Below, one piece after another: positions 50,499 through 59,251 of a stretch of 64,000 bases of DNA (the first letter of the stretch is position 1; each line of letters begins with the position of its first letter). The stretch comes from DATHZQ01 sp965216945. Lineage in GTDB: Bacteria > Actinomycetota > Acidimicrobiia > Spongiisociales > UBA5794. A program made the translations under genes and the position numbers. The notes beneath the pieces are model-generated. The model was not told the origin of the DNA. It searched no databases and saw only the letters and a program-made list of their open reading frames with translations. Where the stretch lies: contig CBDCGU010000003.1 in the NCBI GenBank assembly GCA_965216945.1, positions 3,162,001 through 3,226,000 on the forward strand, written 5' to 3'.

Positions 50499-51992
50499 AT
50501 GAAGCTGATCAATCATTGGATCAACGGTCAGAACGCCACGACGAGCCCGGATCGCACCGGGCCTGTGTTCAACCCGGCAACGGGCGAGCAGAGCGCCGAG
50601 GTCGCCTTTGCCACCCCCGAGGACGTGGACCTCGCAGTCCGCACCGCCAAACAGGCCCACGAGTCGTGGCGGGACACGGCCCTGACCACCCGGCAGAACA
50701 TCATGTTCCAGTTCCGTGAGCTCGTGGTGCGGCACAAGATGGATTTCGCCACGCTGCTCACGGCCGAGCACGGGAAGACCCTCGACGACGCCGCAGGCGA
50801 GGTGCAACGCGGGCTCGAGGTGGTCGAGTTCGCCTGCAACATCGCCCATCTGCTCAAGGGCGACTACTCGGAGCAGGTCTCTCGCGGCGTCGACACGTAC
50901 ACAATGCGACAGTCGCTCGGCGTGGTGGCCGGGATCACCCCGTTCAACTTCCCCGCCATGGTGCCGATGTGGATGTACCCGATCGCCATCGCCTGCGGCA
51001 ACACGTTCGTGCTCAAGCCCTCCGAGAAGGACCCGTCGGCGTCGCAGCTCGCCGCCGAGTTGCTGGCCGAGGCCGGGCTGCCGGACGGAGTCTTCAACGT
51101 CGTGCACGGCGACAAGGCGGCCGTTGACGCCTTGCTCGAGCACCGGGACGTGGCGGCGGTGTCCTTCGTGGGGTCGACGCCGATCGCCCAGTACATCTAC
51201 GACCAGGGCACCAAACACGGCAAGCGGGTCCAGGCCCTCGGCGGAGCCAAGAACCACATGATCGTGCTCCCGGATGCCGACATGGATCTCGCCGCCGACG
51301 CCGCAGTGTCCGCCGGCTATGGATCGGCAGGGGAGCGGTGTATGGCCATCTCGGTCGTCGTCACCGTTGGCGATGCCGCCGACCAGCTCATCCCCAAGGT
51401 CCAGGAGCGCATCGACGGTCTCGTCGTCGCTCCCGGGGACACTCCGGGCGCCGAGATGGGGCCCCTGGTGACCAAACAGCACCAGGAGCGGGTGCTCGGC
51501 TACGTCGACGCCGGAGAGTCGGAGGGGGCCACCATCGTGGCCGATGGGCGCGGCTTCACCGTCGAAGGCAACGAGAACGGCTATTTCGTCGGGCCCACGC
51601 TGCTCGACAACGTCGATCCCAAGATGTCCGTGTACACGGACGAGATCTTCGGCCCCGTGCTGTCGGTGGTGCGCACCGACCATTACGAGGACGCCATCAA
51701 GCTGATCAACGACAACCAGTACGGCAACGGCACAGCCGTGTTCACCAATGATGGTGGGGCGGCGCGGAAGTTCCAGAACGAGATCCAGGTCGGCATGGTG
51801 GGCGTCAACGTGCCGATTCCCGTGCCGCTCGCCTTCTACAGCTTCGGCGGGTGGAAGGACTCGGTTTTCGGCAGCCATGGCATCTACGGCCCCGAGGGCG
51901 TGCACTTCTATACGCGGCAGAAGGTCGTGATCTCACGCTGGCCTGACCCGATCCATCGCGGCGTCGATCTCGGTTTCCCCCAACACGGCTGA
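50499..51992 (+). CDS. mmsA: (Methyl)malonate-semialdehyde dehydrogenase, CoA-acylating
   Basis: Converts malonate or methylmalonate semialdehyde to acetyl- or propionyl-CoA with NAD, the last step for beta-alanine or beta-aminoisobutyrate. Seen: ITPFNFPAMVPMWMYPIAIACGNTFVLKPSEKDP, FVGSTPIAQYIY, LGGAKNHMIVLPDAD and the catalytic Cys in SAGERCMAISVVV, all typical of MmsA rather than general aldehyde dehydrogenases. The end FYSFGGWKDSVFGSHGIYGPEGVHFYTRQK also fits. 497 aa. ATG 50499. Completes the set begun by the amidohydrolase, aminotransferase and dihydropyrimidinase. Confidence 0.93.
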   Translation: MKLINHWINGQNATTSPDRTGPVFNPATGEQSAEVAFATPEDVDLAVRTAKQAHESWRDTALTTRQNIMFQFRELVVRHKMDFATLLTAEHGKTLDDAAGEVQRGLEVVEFACNIAHLLKGDYSEQVSRGVDTYTMRQSLGVVAGITPFNFPAMVPMWMYPIAIACGNTFVLKPSEKDPSASQLAAELLAEAGLPDGVFNVVHGDKAAVDALLEHRDVAAVSFVGSTPIAQYIYDQGTKHGKRVQALGGAKNHMIVLPDADMDLAADAAVSAGYGSAGERCMAISVVVTVGDAADQLIPKVQERIDGLVVAPGDTPGAEMGPLVTKQHQERVLGYVDAGESEGATIVADGRGFTVEGNENGYFVGPTLLDNVDPKMSVYTDEIFGPVLSVVRTDHYEDAIKLINDNQYGNGTAVFTNDGGAARKFQNEIQVGMVGVNVPIPVPLAFYSFGGWKDSVFGSHGIYGPEGVHFYTRQKVVISRWPDPIHRGVDLGFPQHG

Positions 51993-52015
51993 CGTGCGCC
52001 GTGGCGCCGACCTAT

Positions 52016-52057
52016 GGGCGCAGCGCACCGATCCGCAGCGGGTGGTGCGCTGTGCCC
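52016..52057. terminator. Bidirectional hairpin terminator
   Basis: 14-bp stem with one G-U pair (52016-52029 with 52044-52057), 14-nt loop, in the short gap between convergent mmsA and the small membrane gene. Confidence 0.7.
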
Positions 52058-52063
52058 ACGTTC

Positions 52064-52285
52064 TCAACGAATGATGGGATTCTGACCGGCGTCGGCCCGC
52101 TCTGCGGGCTGGTGGGCGGCGACCATCAAGAGGGCACCCACGACGACCATGGCGACTCGGATCGCCCAGCCGGCCGCCGCGCCCCAGTTGTCGACCCACA
52201 TCAGCACGGCGAACTCGCGATTGAAGAAATGAAGGATCGCCGAACCGACTCCGAACATGAGCAGGTACCCGCCAAGCCTGGCCAT
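52064..52285 (-). CDS. Small membrane protein
   Basis: 73 aa with two hydrophobic segments (about 5-17 with 24-33, and 40-57) and a polar C-terminal tail. Not recognised. Credible as a gene because AGGAGG stands 6 nt before the ATG. Many actinobacteria carry such small orphan membrane proteins. Confidence 0.7.
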   Translation of the reverse strand: MARLGGYLLMFGVGSAILHFFNREFAVLMWVDNWGAAAGWAIRVAMVVVGALLMVAAHQPAERADAGQNPIIR

Positions 52286-52369
52286 GAGTGTCCTCCTGGT
52301 TGTTCCTACCTGGCGGAGACCCTACCGGGCGTGACGCCGCCGGCCCATGGGTCAACCGCCTCGAATCGG

Positions 52370-53293
52370 TCAGCGCCCGCCGTCCCACCATCTCAGGATG
52401 CGCCGTGCCCGCAGCGTGTTCCACCGACTCGGGTTGCGGCCGTGCTCCATCGTGAACCACTGCTTGCCCGAATAGGTTCTTCCCTTTGCCCAGCGCCCGT
52501 CGGCCCGTTGCTGTGAGCGAACGAGCTTGATCGCCTCTGCGGCACGATCATCCCTGTTGGCCCCGGCGTCGCGGAGGTGGTCGAGCCCGCGCATGACGTC
52601 GTAGTGCCAGCGAGGGGGGAACGCCGGTGTCAGCCAGGCCCCGTCGATCACGCTCCCGGACCGGTGCGAGCGGAACATCCGGTGTCGCAGCATGAACTCG
52701 TGTCCGTCGCCGATGGCCGCTGCCGCTACCCCCGTGTTGCCGCGACGTTGCCAGATGATCAGCCCCTCCAGAACCGAGATCGTCGTGTGGAACGACCCGT
52801 GGGTGGCTCCCTCGTGGTCCCGGCAGTTCCAGCCGCCATCCTCCATCTGGGCATCGAGCAGCAGAGCGGCGAGACCGTCGATCCGGGTGTCGTCGACATC
52901 GAACCAGGAGGCCAGCGAGAGGACCATGCCGTTGACACACCGCTCGGCGTAGGCGTGGGTCTTCCCATACGACACCCCTTCGTCGATCCAGCGAGCACCG
53001 TCCAGCAGCCGGCGGCACCCGGCGATGGCCTGCAAGTTTGCCTGATCGAGGCCGAGACGGCGTAGCAACAGCAGGGTGTACGTTGTCGACGTCCACTTCG
53101 GGGAGTACAGACCACCCGCCCACGTGCCCGCCGGGTCCTGAGCCGCCAGCAGCCTGGCGCCCCACCCTTCGGTCGCGATACGACGCCGGGTTGTGCGCCA
53201 CGTCGCCGGTGGCCGGTCGAGCAGATCCCGCTCCGTCTGCCAGCGCACGGCGGGGTCTCCGTTGAGCAGCCATGCGACGGCGTCGCTGCTCAC
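52370..53293 (-). CDS. Terpenoid-cyclase/prenyltransferase-fold protein
   Basis: All-helical alpha/alpha-barrel protein resembling squalene cyclase and prenyltransferase domains. Seen: repeats of the QW-like type, LDAQMEDGGWNCRDHEGATHGSFHTT and QQRADGRWAKGRTYSG, plus DPAGTWAGGLYSPKWTSTTYTLLLLRRLG. 307 aa, so half the size of a true squalene cyclase and without its DxDD catalytic motif; catalytic activity is doubtful. GTG 53293 overlaps the stop of the alcohol dehydrogenase gene (GTGA), so it is its operon partner. Confidence 0.77.
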   Translation of the reverse strand: MSSDAVAWLLNGDPAVRWQTERDLLDRPPATWRTTRRRIATEGWGARLLAAQDPAGTWAGGLYSPKWTSTTYTLLLLRRLGLDQANLQAIAGCRRLLDGARWIDEGVSYGKTHAYAERCVNGMVLSLASWFDVDDTRIDGLAALLLDAQMEDGGWNCRDHEGATHGSFHTTISVLEGLIIWQRRGNTGVAAAAIGDGHEFMLRHRMFRSHRSGSVIDGAWLTPAFPPRWHYDVMRGLDHLRDAGANRDDRAAEAIKLVRSQQRADGRWAKGRTYSGKQWFTMEHGRNPSRWNTLRARRILRWWDGGR

Positions 53294-54297
53294 AGGCCGA
53301 TCCTCTCGACGAGCACCACTCGTCCCGGTCGCTCCGGCATGTGGCGCAGGTGGTCGAGTCCCGCCTCGAGTTCGACGCGGTCGGTCACGAGCGCTTCGGG
53401 ATCCAGGCGGGCCGACGCCACGAGCTCGATCAGCTCCGGGAACCCGGCGGCGGCCATGCCATGGCTGCCGACCATCTCGAGCTCATGCCGCATCACGTGG
53501 TTGAGCGGCACGGTTGCCTCGCCCGGCCCCGGGAGGATGCCGACCTGAACCAGCCGTCCACCCGGACGGAGCAGGGGCAATGCGGCAGCTGCGACGGCGG
53601 CGTCGCCGACGGCGTCCACGGCCAGGTCGAACTCGCCCTGGGATCCCGGCGGAACGGAGAGGGCGTCGGCCCCCAGTGCCGCAGCGCGTGTGCGGGCGGT
53701 TTCGGCAGGATCGATCGTGGTGACGCAGGCATCGTGGGCAAGAGCGATCTGAGTCGCCGCCAGGCCGACGCCACCGCAGCCGAAGATCACCACGCGCCGG
53801 CCGGGGCCGATGCCGCCCTGCTGGACCACGGCCCGCCACGCCGTCGTGTAGCGGCAGCCGAGGGCGGCGGCCGCGGCCGCCGACACCTCGTCCGGGATCG
53901 GGACGACGTTGAAGTCGGCCCGCGGCACGGCGACGAGCTCGGCGAAGCTGCCCGGCAGATGAAAACCGGGTTGCAGCTGTGAGGGACAGAGCTGTCCCTG
54001 GCCTCCCTCGCAACGGTCGCACACTCCGCAACCGAGGATGAAAGGGACGACGACGCGCATCCCGCGGGCAACCGATCGCACCTGGGGCCCGATCGCAACC
54101 ACGGTACCGGCGAACTCGTGGCCCGGAACGTGGGGGAGTGAGACGTCGCCATCGTGGCCCTGCCAGGCGTGCCAGTCGCTCCGGCACACCCCGGTGGCGT
54201 CGACACGGACGACGACGCCGTCGCACGGTGCGTCCGGTTCCGGCAGCTCGACGACCGGAATCGCAGCGCCATACTCGGAATATCGGGCAGCACGCAT
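53290..54297 (-). CDS. Zinc-dependent alcohol dehydrogenase (MDR family)
   Basis: Medium-chain dehydrogenase. Seen: catalytic zinc ligands in TGVCRSDWHAWQG and PGHEFAGTVV, the structural-zinc lobe CGVCDRCEGGQGQLC (four Cys), and the NAD(P) fold RVVIFGCGGVGLAATQIA. 335 aa from ATG 54297; TACGCT at 54309-54304 ends 6 nt before it, implying a leaderless mRNA. Cofactor and substrate not determined. Divergent from the oxidoreductase at 54335 with only 37 bp between start codons. Confidence 0.9.
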   Translation of the reverse strand: MRAARYSEYGAAIPVVELPEPDAPCDGVVVRVDATGVCRSDWHAWQGHDGDVSLPHVPGHEFAGTVVAIGPQVRSVARGMRVVVPFILGCGVCDRCEGGQGQLCPSQLQPGFHLPGSFAELVAVPRADFNVVPIPDEVSAAAAAALGCRYTTAWRAVVQQGGIGPGRRVVIFGCGGVGLAATQIALAHDACVTTIDPAETARTRAAALGADALSVPPGSQGEFDLAVDAVGDAAVAAAALPLLRPGGRLVQVGILPGPGEATVPLNHVMRHELEMVGSHGMAAAGFPELIELVASARLDPEALVTDRVELEAGLDHLRHMPERPGRVVLVERIGL

Positions 54298-54334
54298 CCC
54301 GACAGCGTACGAGCGTATCCGGTAGGTTGCAGTC
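54298..54334. promoter_or_regulatory. Back-to-back leaderless promoters
   Basis: In 37 bp lie the -10 of the minus-strand dehydrogenase (TACGCT, 54309-54304) and of the plus-strand oxidoreductase (TAGGTT, 54323-54328), each 6 nt from its ATG. Each -35 must therefore overlap the other gene's promoter or first codons. Confidence 0.6.
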
Positions 54335-55342
54335 ATGGAGTTTGGTGTCGTACTGCAAACCGATCCGCCCGTCTCGCGAGTTCTCGAGTTGACCAGGCGG
54401 GCCGAGTCGAACGGGTTCGCCTACGGGTGGACCTTCGATTCCCACGTGCTCTGGCAGGAACCGTTCGTCATCTACAGCCTGATGTTGAACGAGACGAAGG
54501 ACATGATCGTCGGGCCGATGGTCTCGAATCCGGGCACCCGCGATTGGACGGTGCTCGCCTCGATGTTCGCCACGTTGAACCAGCACTTCGGTGATCGCAC
54601 GGTGTGCGGTATGGGCCGCGGCGACTCCGCCCTGCGGGTCATCGGCAAGACACCGAGGCGGCTGGCGGAGACCGAAGCCTCGATTGGGGTGATCAAGGGT
54701 CTCGTGGCGGGGGAGGAAGTCGACTATCAGGGAACCCCCGTGAAGATCCCCTGGATCGACCAGGGATGGGATCTGCCGGTGTGGATGGCAGCGTACGGGC
54801 CCAAGACGCTGGCCATGACCGGCCGTGTCGCCGACGGTTTCATCCTGCAGCTCGCCGACCCGCAGATACTGAAGTGGACTCTCTCGACGGTCCGCAGAGC
54901 CGCCGAAGATGCCGGGCGGGACCCGGAATCGTTGACCGTCGCCGTCGTGGCCCCCGCCTACGTGGGGGACGATCTGCCGCATCAGCGCGACCAGTTGCGC
55001 TGGTTCGGCGGCATGGTCGGCAACCACGTCGTGGATCTCGTCAACCGGTATGGAGCGGGAGACGAATCCAAGATCCCGCGCGCCCTCTCCAACTACATCA
55101 AGGCGAGGGAGGAGTACGACTACGCCCACCACGGTAAGGCGGGAAACCCGACGACGGATTTCGTGCCGGACGAGATCGTCGACCGATTCTGCATCCTCGG
55201 CCCCATACAGCACCACATCGACCGGCTGGTGGAGCTCCACGATCTCGGAGTCGACCACTTCAGCATCTACCTGATGCACGACGACAAAGAGGCAACGCTC
55301 GACGCCTACGGCGAGTACGTGATCCCGTACTTCAAGGAATGA
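54335..55342 (+). CDS. Luciferase-like F420-dependent oxidoreductase (CPS_4043-like)
   Basis: TIM-barrel oxidoreductase. Seen: MEFGVVLQTDPP, YGWTFDSHVLWQEPFVIYSLML, VSNPGTRDWTVLASMFATLN, GRGDSALRVIGKTPRRLAETE and VWMAAYGPKTLAMTGRVADGFILQ. 335 aa. This pattern recalls a subfamily (CPS_4043 type) that I remember from neighbourhoods with hydantoinase and nitrilase genes, which would fit the pyrimidine genes here; this is recollection plus context, not a search. Leaderless by spacing (TAGGTT, 6-nt gap). Confidence 0.8.
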   Translation: MEFGVVLQTDPPVSRVLELTRRAESNGFAYGWTFDSHVLWQEPFVIYSLMLNETKDMIVGPMVSNPGTRDWTVLASMFATLNQHFGDRTVCGMGRGDSALRVIGKTPRRLAETEASIGVIKGLVAGEEVDYQGTPVKIPWIDQGWDLPVWMAAYGPKTLAMTGRVADGFILQLADPQILKWTLSTVRRAAEDAGRDPESLTVAVVAPAYVGDDLPHQRDQLRWFGGMVGNHVVDLVNRYGAGDESKIPRALSNYIKAREEYDYAHHGKAGNPTTDFVPDEIVDRFCILGPIQHHIDRLVELHDLGVDHFSIYLMHDDKEATLDAYGEYVIPYFKE

Positions 55343-55376
55343 TCTGCCCACGGCGATCGGCCGTAGAGTGCGGCCC

Positions 55377-55595
55377 ATGACCGACGACCTCCCCACCCCG
55401 GGCCAGGTATCCGCCGAGGACCGTGAGCGGGTCGCCACGAGCCCACCCACGCACCGCGTACCGGCGACGCCGGGCTCGATCCGATGCCGGTCCTGCAACG
55501 GGCCGGTGCTCCGGTTCCCCAACGGTGATCTGCGATGTGTCGAAGAGGGTAGGGACCTGCAACCGCCGGGAACCTATGTAGAGCCAGACTCGTAG
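55377..55595 (+). CDS. Small cysteine-containing hypothetical protein
   Basis: 72 aa, hydrophilic, with IRCRSCNGPVLRFPNGDLRCVEE: a C-x2-C pair and a third Cys after a strand-like stretch, possibly half of a zinc ribbon. TAGAGT at 55364-55369 ends 7 nt before ATG 55377, the leaderless spacing, which supports it being a gene. Ends 5 bp before the next GTG. Confidence 0.6.
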   Translation: MTDDLPTPGQVSAEDRERVATSPPTHRVPATPGSIRCRSCNGPVLRFPNGDLRCVEEGRDLQPPGTYVEPDS

Positions 55596-55600
55596 GCGAC

Positions 55601-56653
55601 GTGGCGATCGATCCGTTCACCGCCGCCGTGCACGCCGATCGGATCGTGGCCGACGGCTTCGACGTCGCTCCGCCGATCCGAGTCACGACCACCTTCGACC
55701 GGACCGACCAGACCGAACGCGAATACCGCCGTAGCCATCACGCTACGACGGAGCGATTCGAGGCGGTGCTCGGGGCTCTCGAAGGTGGGCACGCCGTCGC
55801 CTATCCCTCCGGCATGTCCGCCGTGCTTGCGATCCTCCGCCACTTCCGCCCCGATCGTGTGGCGTTGCCCAAGGACGTCTATCACGGCGTGCGGAGCCTG
55901 GTCGACACGGAGGCGCGGCGGGGAACGTTGCGGACGGTCGATCCCGACCGGCTCGGTGAGGGCGACATGTGGTGGGTGGAGACGCCATCCAATCCCAGGT
56001 GCCTCGTGACCGACATCGCGGTTACCGCGGCGGTGGCCCGCCAACGTGGGGTGATCGTCGTGGTGGACTCGACGTTCGCCACTCCGGTGCTGCAGCAGCC
56101 GCTTGCGCTCGGCGCCGATGTCGTCATGCATGCCGCGACTAAGTTCATCGCAGGGCATTCCGATGCGCTGGGGGGTGCGGTGGTCGTCGCACAGGAGTCC
56201 ACCGCCGGGGCGCTGCGTTTTGCCAGGATGCAGGACGGCGCCGTTCCCGGGTCGCTCGATGTGTGGCTGGCGCTTCGCGGCATCCGCACATTGCCGCTGC
56301 GGGTCGAGCGGCAATCGGCCTCCGCCGCCGCGGTTGCGTCCTGGCTGGCGCCGCGGGTCCCGGTCGTGTGGCACCCCTCGCTGCGGACCCATCCCGGCCA
56401 CGCCATCGCCGGCCGTCAGATGGCCTCGGGCGGGGGAGTGCTGTCGTTCGAGATGGAGACGTCGGACCTTGCTCGGCGGGTGGTCGCCCGGACCCGTCTG
56501 TTTCGGACGGCCACCTCCCTCGGCGGTGTGGAATCCCTCGCCGAGTGGCGTCGCTCGGTGAACCCCGATGCGCCGGAGGGTCTGGTTCGCCTGTCGATCG
56601 GGCTCGAATCGCCCGCCGACCTGATCGCCGACTTGGAACAGGCGCTCGGCTGA
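55601..56653 (+). CDS. Cys/Met metabolism PLP enzyme, short form
   Basis: Second member of the cystathionine family in the window. Seen: YRRSHHATTERFEAVLGALEGGHAVAYPSGMSAV, VETPSNPRCLVTDI, VVDSTFATPVLQQPLALGADVVMHAATKFIAGHSDALGGAVV (PLP Lys in TKF) and SLGGVESLAEWR. 350 aa, about 30-50 shorter than usual: the N-terminal arm and the Tyr-Gly loop are reduced (LPKDVYHGVRSLV). Starts at GTG 55601, 5 bp after the small Cys protein. Exact reaction unknown. Confidence 0.82.
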   Translation: MAIDPFTAAVHADRIVADGFDVAPPIRVTTTFDRTDQTEREYRRSHHATTERFEAVLGALEGGHAVAYPSGMSAVLAILRHFRPDRVALPKDVYHGVRSLVDTEARRGTLRTVDPDRLGEGDMWWVETPSNPRCLVTDIAVTAAVARQRGVIVVVDSTFATPVLQQPLALGADVVMHAATKFIAGHSDALGGAVVVAQESTAGALRFARMQDGAVPGSLDVWLALRGIRTLPLRVERQSASAAAVASWLAPRVPVVWHPSLRTHPGHAIAGRQMASGGGVLSFEMETSDLARRVVARTRLFRTATSLGGVESLAEWRRSVNPDAPEGLVRLSIGLESPADLIADLEQALG

Positions 56654-56662
56654 CGGACGAAG

Positions 56663-57015
56663 TCAGGGACCGAGGATCTCGTAGACGTTCCCGTCAGGGC
56701 CGCGAAAGTGGCGCCAGCGCAGCTCGTCGTCGTGGTCACCGTCGCTCAGCCATTCGACACCCGCCGCGCTGAGCTCGGCGTGTGCGGCGTCGTAGTCCTC
56801 CACGGAAAACCGATCACGGGACCTTCCGGGAAGAACGTGTGATCCTGGTCGGTGTCGTCGTACAGCTGGATCTCCTCGCCACCGGGGAGGGCCAGCCAGC
56901 TCACGCCTGCCGTCTCTCTGACGACGGTGAGACCCATCACGTCCGCAAACAGCCGGTGCATCTCGGGCTGAGCGGCGCTGCGGACACCCATCCACACGAT
57001 GCCGGTGACCCTCAC
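56663..57015 (-). pseudogene. VOC/glyoxalase-like gene broken by a 1-nt frameshift
   Basis: Two frames together make one complete VOC domain. The first half (GTG 57015: VRVTGIVWMGVRSAAQ..., ETAGVSWLALPGGEEIQLYDD, FFPEGPVIGF) and the second half in the next frame (SVEDYDAAHAELSAAGVEWL..., WRHFRGPDGNVYEILGP) join at a run of four T on the minus strand (56809-56806). One more T would restore a single frame of about 117 codons. The GTG overlaps the methyltransferase stop (GTGA). Homopolymer sequencing error, a real mutation or programmed slippage are all possible. Confidence 0.75.
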
Positions 57016-58229
57016 TCTTCCGCTCCGATCAGCGTGAAGCGGGCAACCGTCTCGACGTGGAAGGTGTGCGGGAACATGTCGACGGGAGTTGCCCAGTCCA
57101 GGCGATATCCGCCCATCGCCAGCATGCGGGCATCCCGAGCCAGGCTGGCCGGGTCGCAGGAGACGTATACGATGCGCGTGGGGTCGGCGGCCGTCACGAC
57201 GTCGACGCCCCCGCGCCCGAGCCCGGTTCGTGGTGGGTCGACGATCGCCACGCTCCAAGGCTCGCCGATCCGGGTCACCGAACTTTCGAATGGGACCTTC
57301 AGCACGTCGACGTCTGCGTCAGCCGTCTTCAGGTTGGCTCGCAGGTCGCGCACCGCCGTCGGGTCGGACTCGACGGCGATCACCCTGTCGACGGCCGACC
57401 CGAGAGCGACGGTGAAGAGCCCGCCGCCTGCATAGCCGTCGAGCAGCACGTCGCCGGCGTCCAGCTCCGCCGCATCCTTCACGAGGCGGACCAGGGCCTC
57501 CGCCCCCGAGGTGTTGTTCTGAAAGAACGCCAGCGCCGAGATGCGATAGGTGACGTCGCCGACACGTTCGGTGATCGAGGGCTTTCCGGCGTAGGGTCGT
57601 ACGCCGTCCCGGGTAGCCACGGCCACGCTGGCACCCCAGGTCGACACCTGCTCGGGGAGCTTCCCGGACGCCACGACGAGCACATCCCCGGTGTTGACAC
57701 CCGTGCGGAGTGTCAGGCGTCGCAACCCGTCGAGTGGCCCGAGCCGGCGAAAGAGATCGGCGAGCGACGGAGCGAGCAGATGGCAGACATCGAGCGGGAC
57801 GAGCTCCCGCGACTTCGGGCGGAAGAGGGCGGGCTTCCCGTCGGCGATGCGGAAGTCCATGCGGTTGCGGTAGCCGAAGGGGGCCCCGGGTGCGACCGTC
57901 GGCCGAACGTCGACGTCGGCCAAGCCGCCGAGGTGGGCGAGCTGGCCCGCCACGATGTTGCGTTTCCATTCGAGTTGGGCTGCATGGTCGGCGAACTGCC
58001 ACTGGCAACCACCACATTCGGCGAAGTGGACGCACTCCGGTTCGACCCTCTGCGGCGACGGCTCGTCGACGGACCGCAACGCAAGTCTGGCCCAGTTTCC
58101 CTTGTCTTGTGTGACATCTCCCGAAACCAGCTCCCCCGGCATCGCACCCGCGACGAAGTACGTCTTCCCCTCGTGGCGGGCAACGGCCTCGCCACCGTGG
58201 GCGACGTCGTGGGGGGTGACCTGGAGCAT
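57012..58229 (-). CDS. TrmA/RlmD-family RNA (uracil-5-)-methyltransferase
   Basis: SAM-dependent enzyme methylating C5 of uracil in rRNA or tRNA. Seen: N-terminal TRAM-like domain (LQVTPHDVAHGGEAVAR...), Fe-S cysteines CVHFAECGGCQWQ plus a later Cys in LDVCHLL, SAM site VLLDGYAGGGLFTVAL, AIVDPPRTGLG and the catalytic Cys in VYVSCDPASLARDA. 405 aa. ATG 58229 chosen because CATACT at 58241-58236 ends 6 nt before it; an upstream extension of 14 codons has no family look. Confidence 0.9.
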   Translation of the reverse strand: MLQVTPHDVAHGGEAVARHEGKTYFVAGAMPGELVSGDVTQDKGNWARLALRSVDEPSPQRVEPECVHFAECGGCQWQFADHAAQLEWKRNIVAGQLAHLGGLADVDVRPTVAPGAPFGYRNRMDFRIADGKPALFRPKSRELVPLDVCHLLAPSLADLFRRLGPLDGLRRLTLRTGVNTGDVLVVASGKLPEQVSTWGASVAVATRDGVRPYAGKPSITERVGDVTYRISALAFFQNNTSGAEALVRLVKDAAELDAGDVLLDGYAGGGLFTVALGSAVDRVIAVESDPTAVRDLRANLKTADADVDVLKVPFESSVTRIGEPWSVAIVDPPRTGLGRGGVDVVTAADPTRIVYVSCDPASLARDARMLAMGGYRLDWATPVDMFPHTFHVETVARFTLIGAEE

Positions 58230-58301
58230 CGTCGGAGTATGGCGGATGGCGTCCCTGCGGTGGCGGCTCATTCCTCTGGGCCGCCCGCCTCAAAATGAAA
58301 T

Positions 58302-58317
58302 TGGGTCGCTCGACCCA
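58302..58317. repeat. Perfect inverted repeat in a divergent spacer
   Basis: TGGGTCG-CT-CGACCCA, 7-bp arms, in the AT-richer spacer between the methyltransferase and the small membrane gene. Could be an operator or the hairpin of a short leader; no regulator gene is next to it. Confidence 0.6.
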
Positions 58318-58422
58318 GAAAATCGGCGAAAACGCGTCAGAACCTCGACCGTGGCGTGTCTAACAGGGGAAAGAGGCGCCTTGGTAGGGGTGCCTGCCAC
58401 GAGCACTCGAGAGGGGAGAGGA

Positions 58423-58770
58423 GTGGCGAGACATCGCGGAATCGTCGGTGGTCTGGTGATGAGCGGACTGACACTGTTCGGCTTGCTGCTCGCCTCCGGG
58501 CTCCCTGTGGCCAGCATCGTTCCGCCCATATCGACGGTCATGGCCGTGGTGGCGGCACCGGCCATGATCATCGTTGCCTCGCTTCTCCTGCCGGGTGACT
58601 TCGTGGCAGGTGCGGGTTCTCTCGAAGGCTTGCGGCGGGCCGAAGCGGCCTGCGCCCCCCGGCCGCGTCGCACGGGTGGAGTCTCCGTGGGCTCACAGCC
58701 TGAGATCGTCGCCATGGAACTCATGGCTGACGCTCTCCTCGAGCCCCCGGAGGGCTTCGCCTCCTCGTAG
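58423..58770 (+). CDS. Small membrane protein
   Basis: 115 aa, not recognised. Two hydrophobic segments (IVGGLVMSGLTLFGLLLASG and ISTVMAVVAAPAMIIVASLLL) followed by a soluble C-terminal half. Start at GTG 58423 preceded by GGGGAGAG. The hydrophobic pattern and ribosome site support a gene; function unknown. Confidence 0.55.
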   Translation: MARHRGIVGGLVMSGLTLFGLLLASGLPVASIVPPISTVMAVVAAPAMIIVASLLLPGDFVAGAGSLEGLRRAEAACAPRPRRTGGVSVGSQPEIVAMELMADALLEPPEGFASS

Positions 58771-58841
58771 ATCGCCAGTCCAGAGCGTCCGCGGCACTCC
58801 CTGTTCCCCCACCATGCCGCGGGCGCTCTAACCTCACGCCG

Positions 58842-59198
58842 ATGCTCGCGTTTCACCAGAACTGGTTCTATGTGGCCGTCATCGCGACTGGCCTCGTCGG
58901 CATCTGGGGTCTTGGACTCGCCGCGATGAAGCGACAACCGGACGTCTGGTTTGGGAGAGCGGTGGCGGTGGCGACGGCCGTGATGCTGGTGCAGGTCGGT
59001 GCCGGTTTGTGGTTGTGGGGGCAGGGTCTGCGGCCGGGAGACGGCTTCCACGTGTTCTACGGCGTCGTGATCGCGATCACCTTCTCGCTCGCCTACCTCT
59101 ATCGAGCGACGATGGCCCGCCGGCCGGCGCTCTCGTACGGTCTGCTCCTGCTGTTCGTCATGGGTCTCGGGCTGCGGGCCTGGGCCAACGTCGGCTGA
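58842..59198 (+). CDS. Four-helix membrane protein of unknown function
   Basis: 118 aa with four clear membrane segments (about 9-26, 40-57, 68-85, 96-112) and short Arg-rich loops. Not recognised. TAACCT at 58829-58834 ends 7 nt before ATG 58842, the leaderless spacing. Sits alone ahead of inhA with a 53-bp gap. Confidence 0.77.
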   Translation: MLAFHQNWFYVAVIATGLVGIWGLGLAAMKRQPDVWFGRAVAVATAVMLVQVGAGLWLWGQGLRPGDGFHVFYGVVIAITFSLAYLYRATMARRPALSYGLLLLFVMGLGLRAWANVG

Positions 59199-59251
59199 TC
59201 GGAGGCCGGAGGCACTACCATCCCGGCTCCCCCTGACAGGAAGGAAGTCCC

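Noticed and set aside
48606..51905. 1099-codon minus-strand frame opposite dihydropyrimidinase and mmsA
   Set aside because: Shadow of two well-identified plus-strand enzymes.
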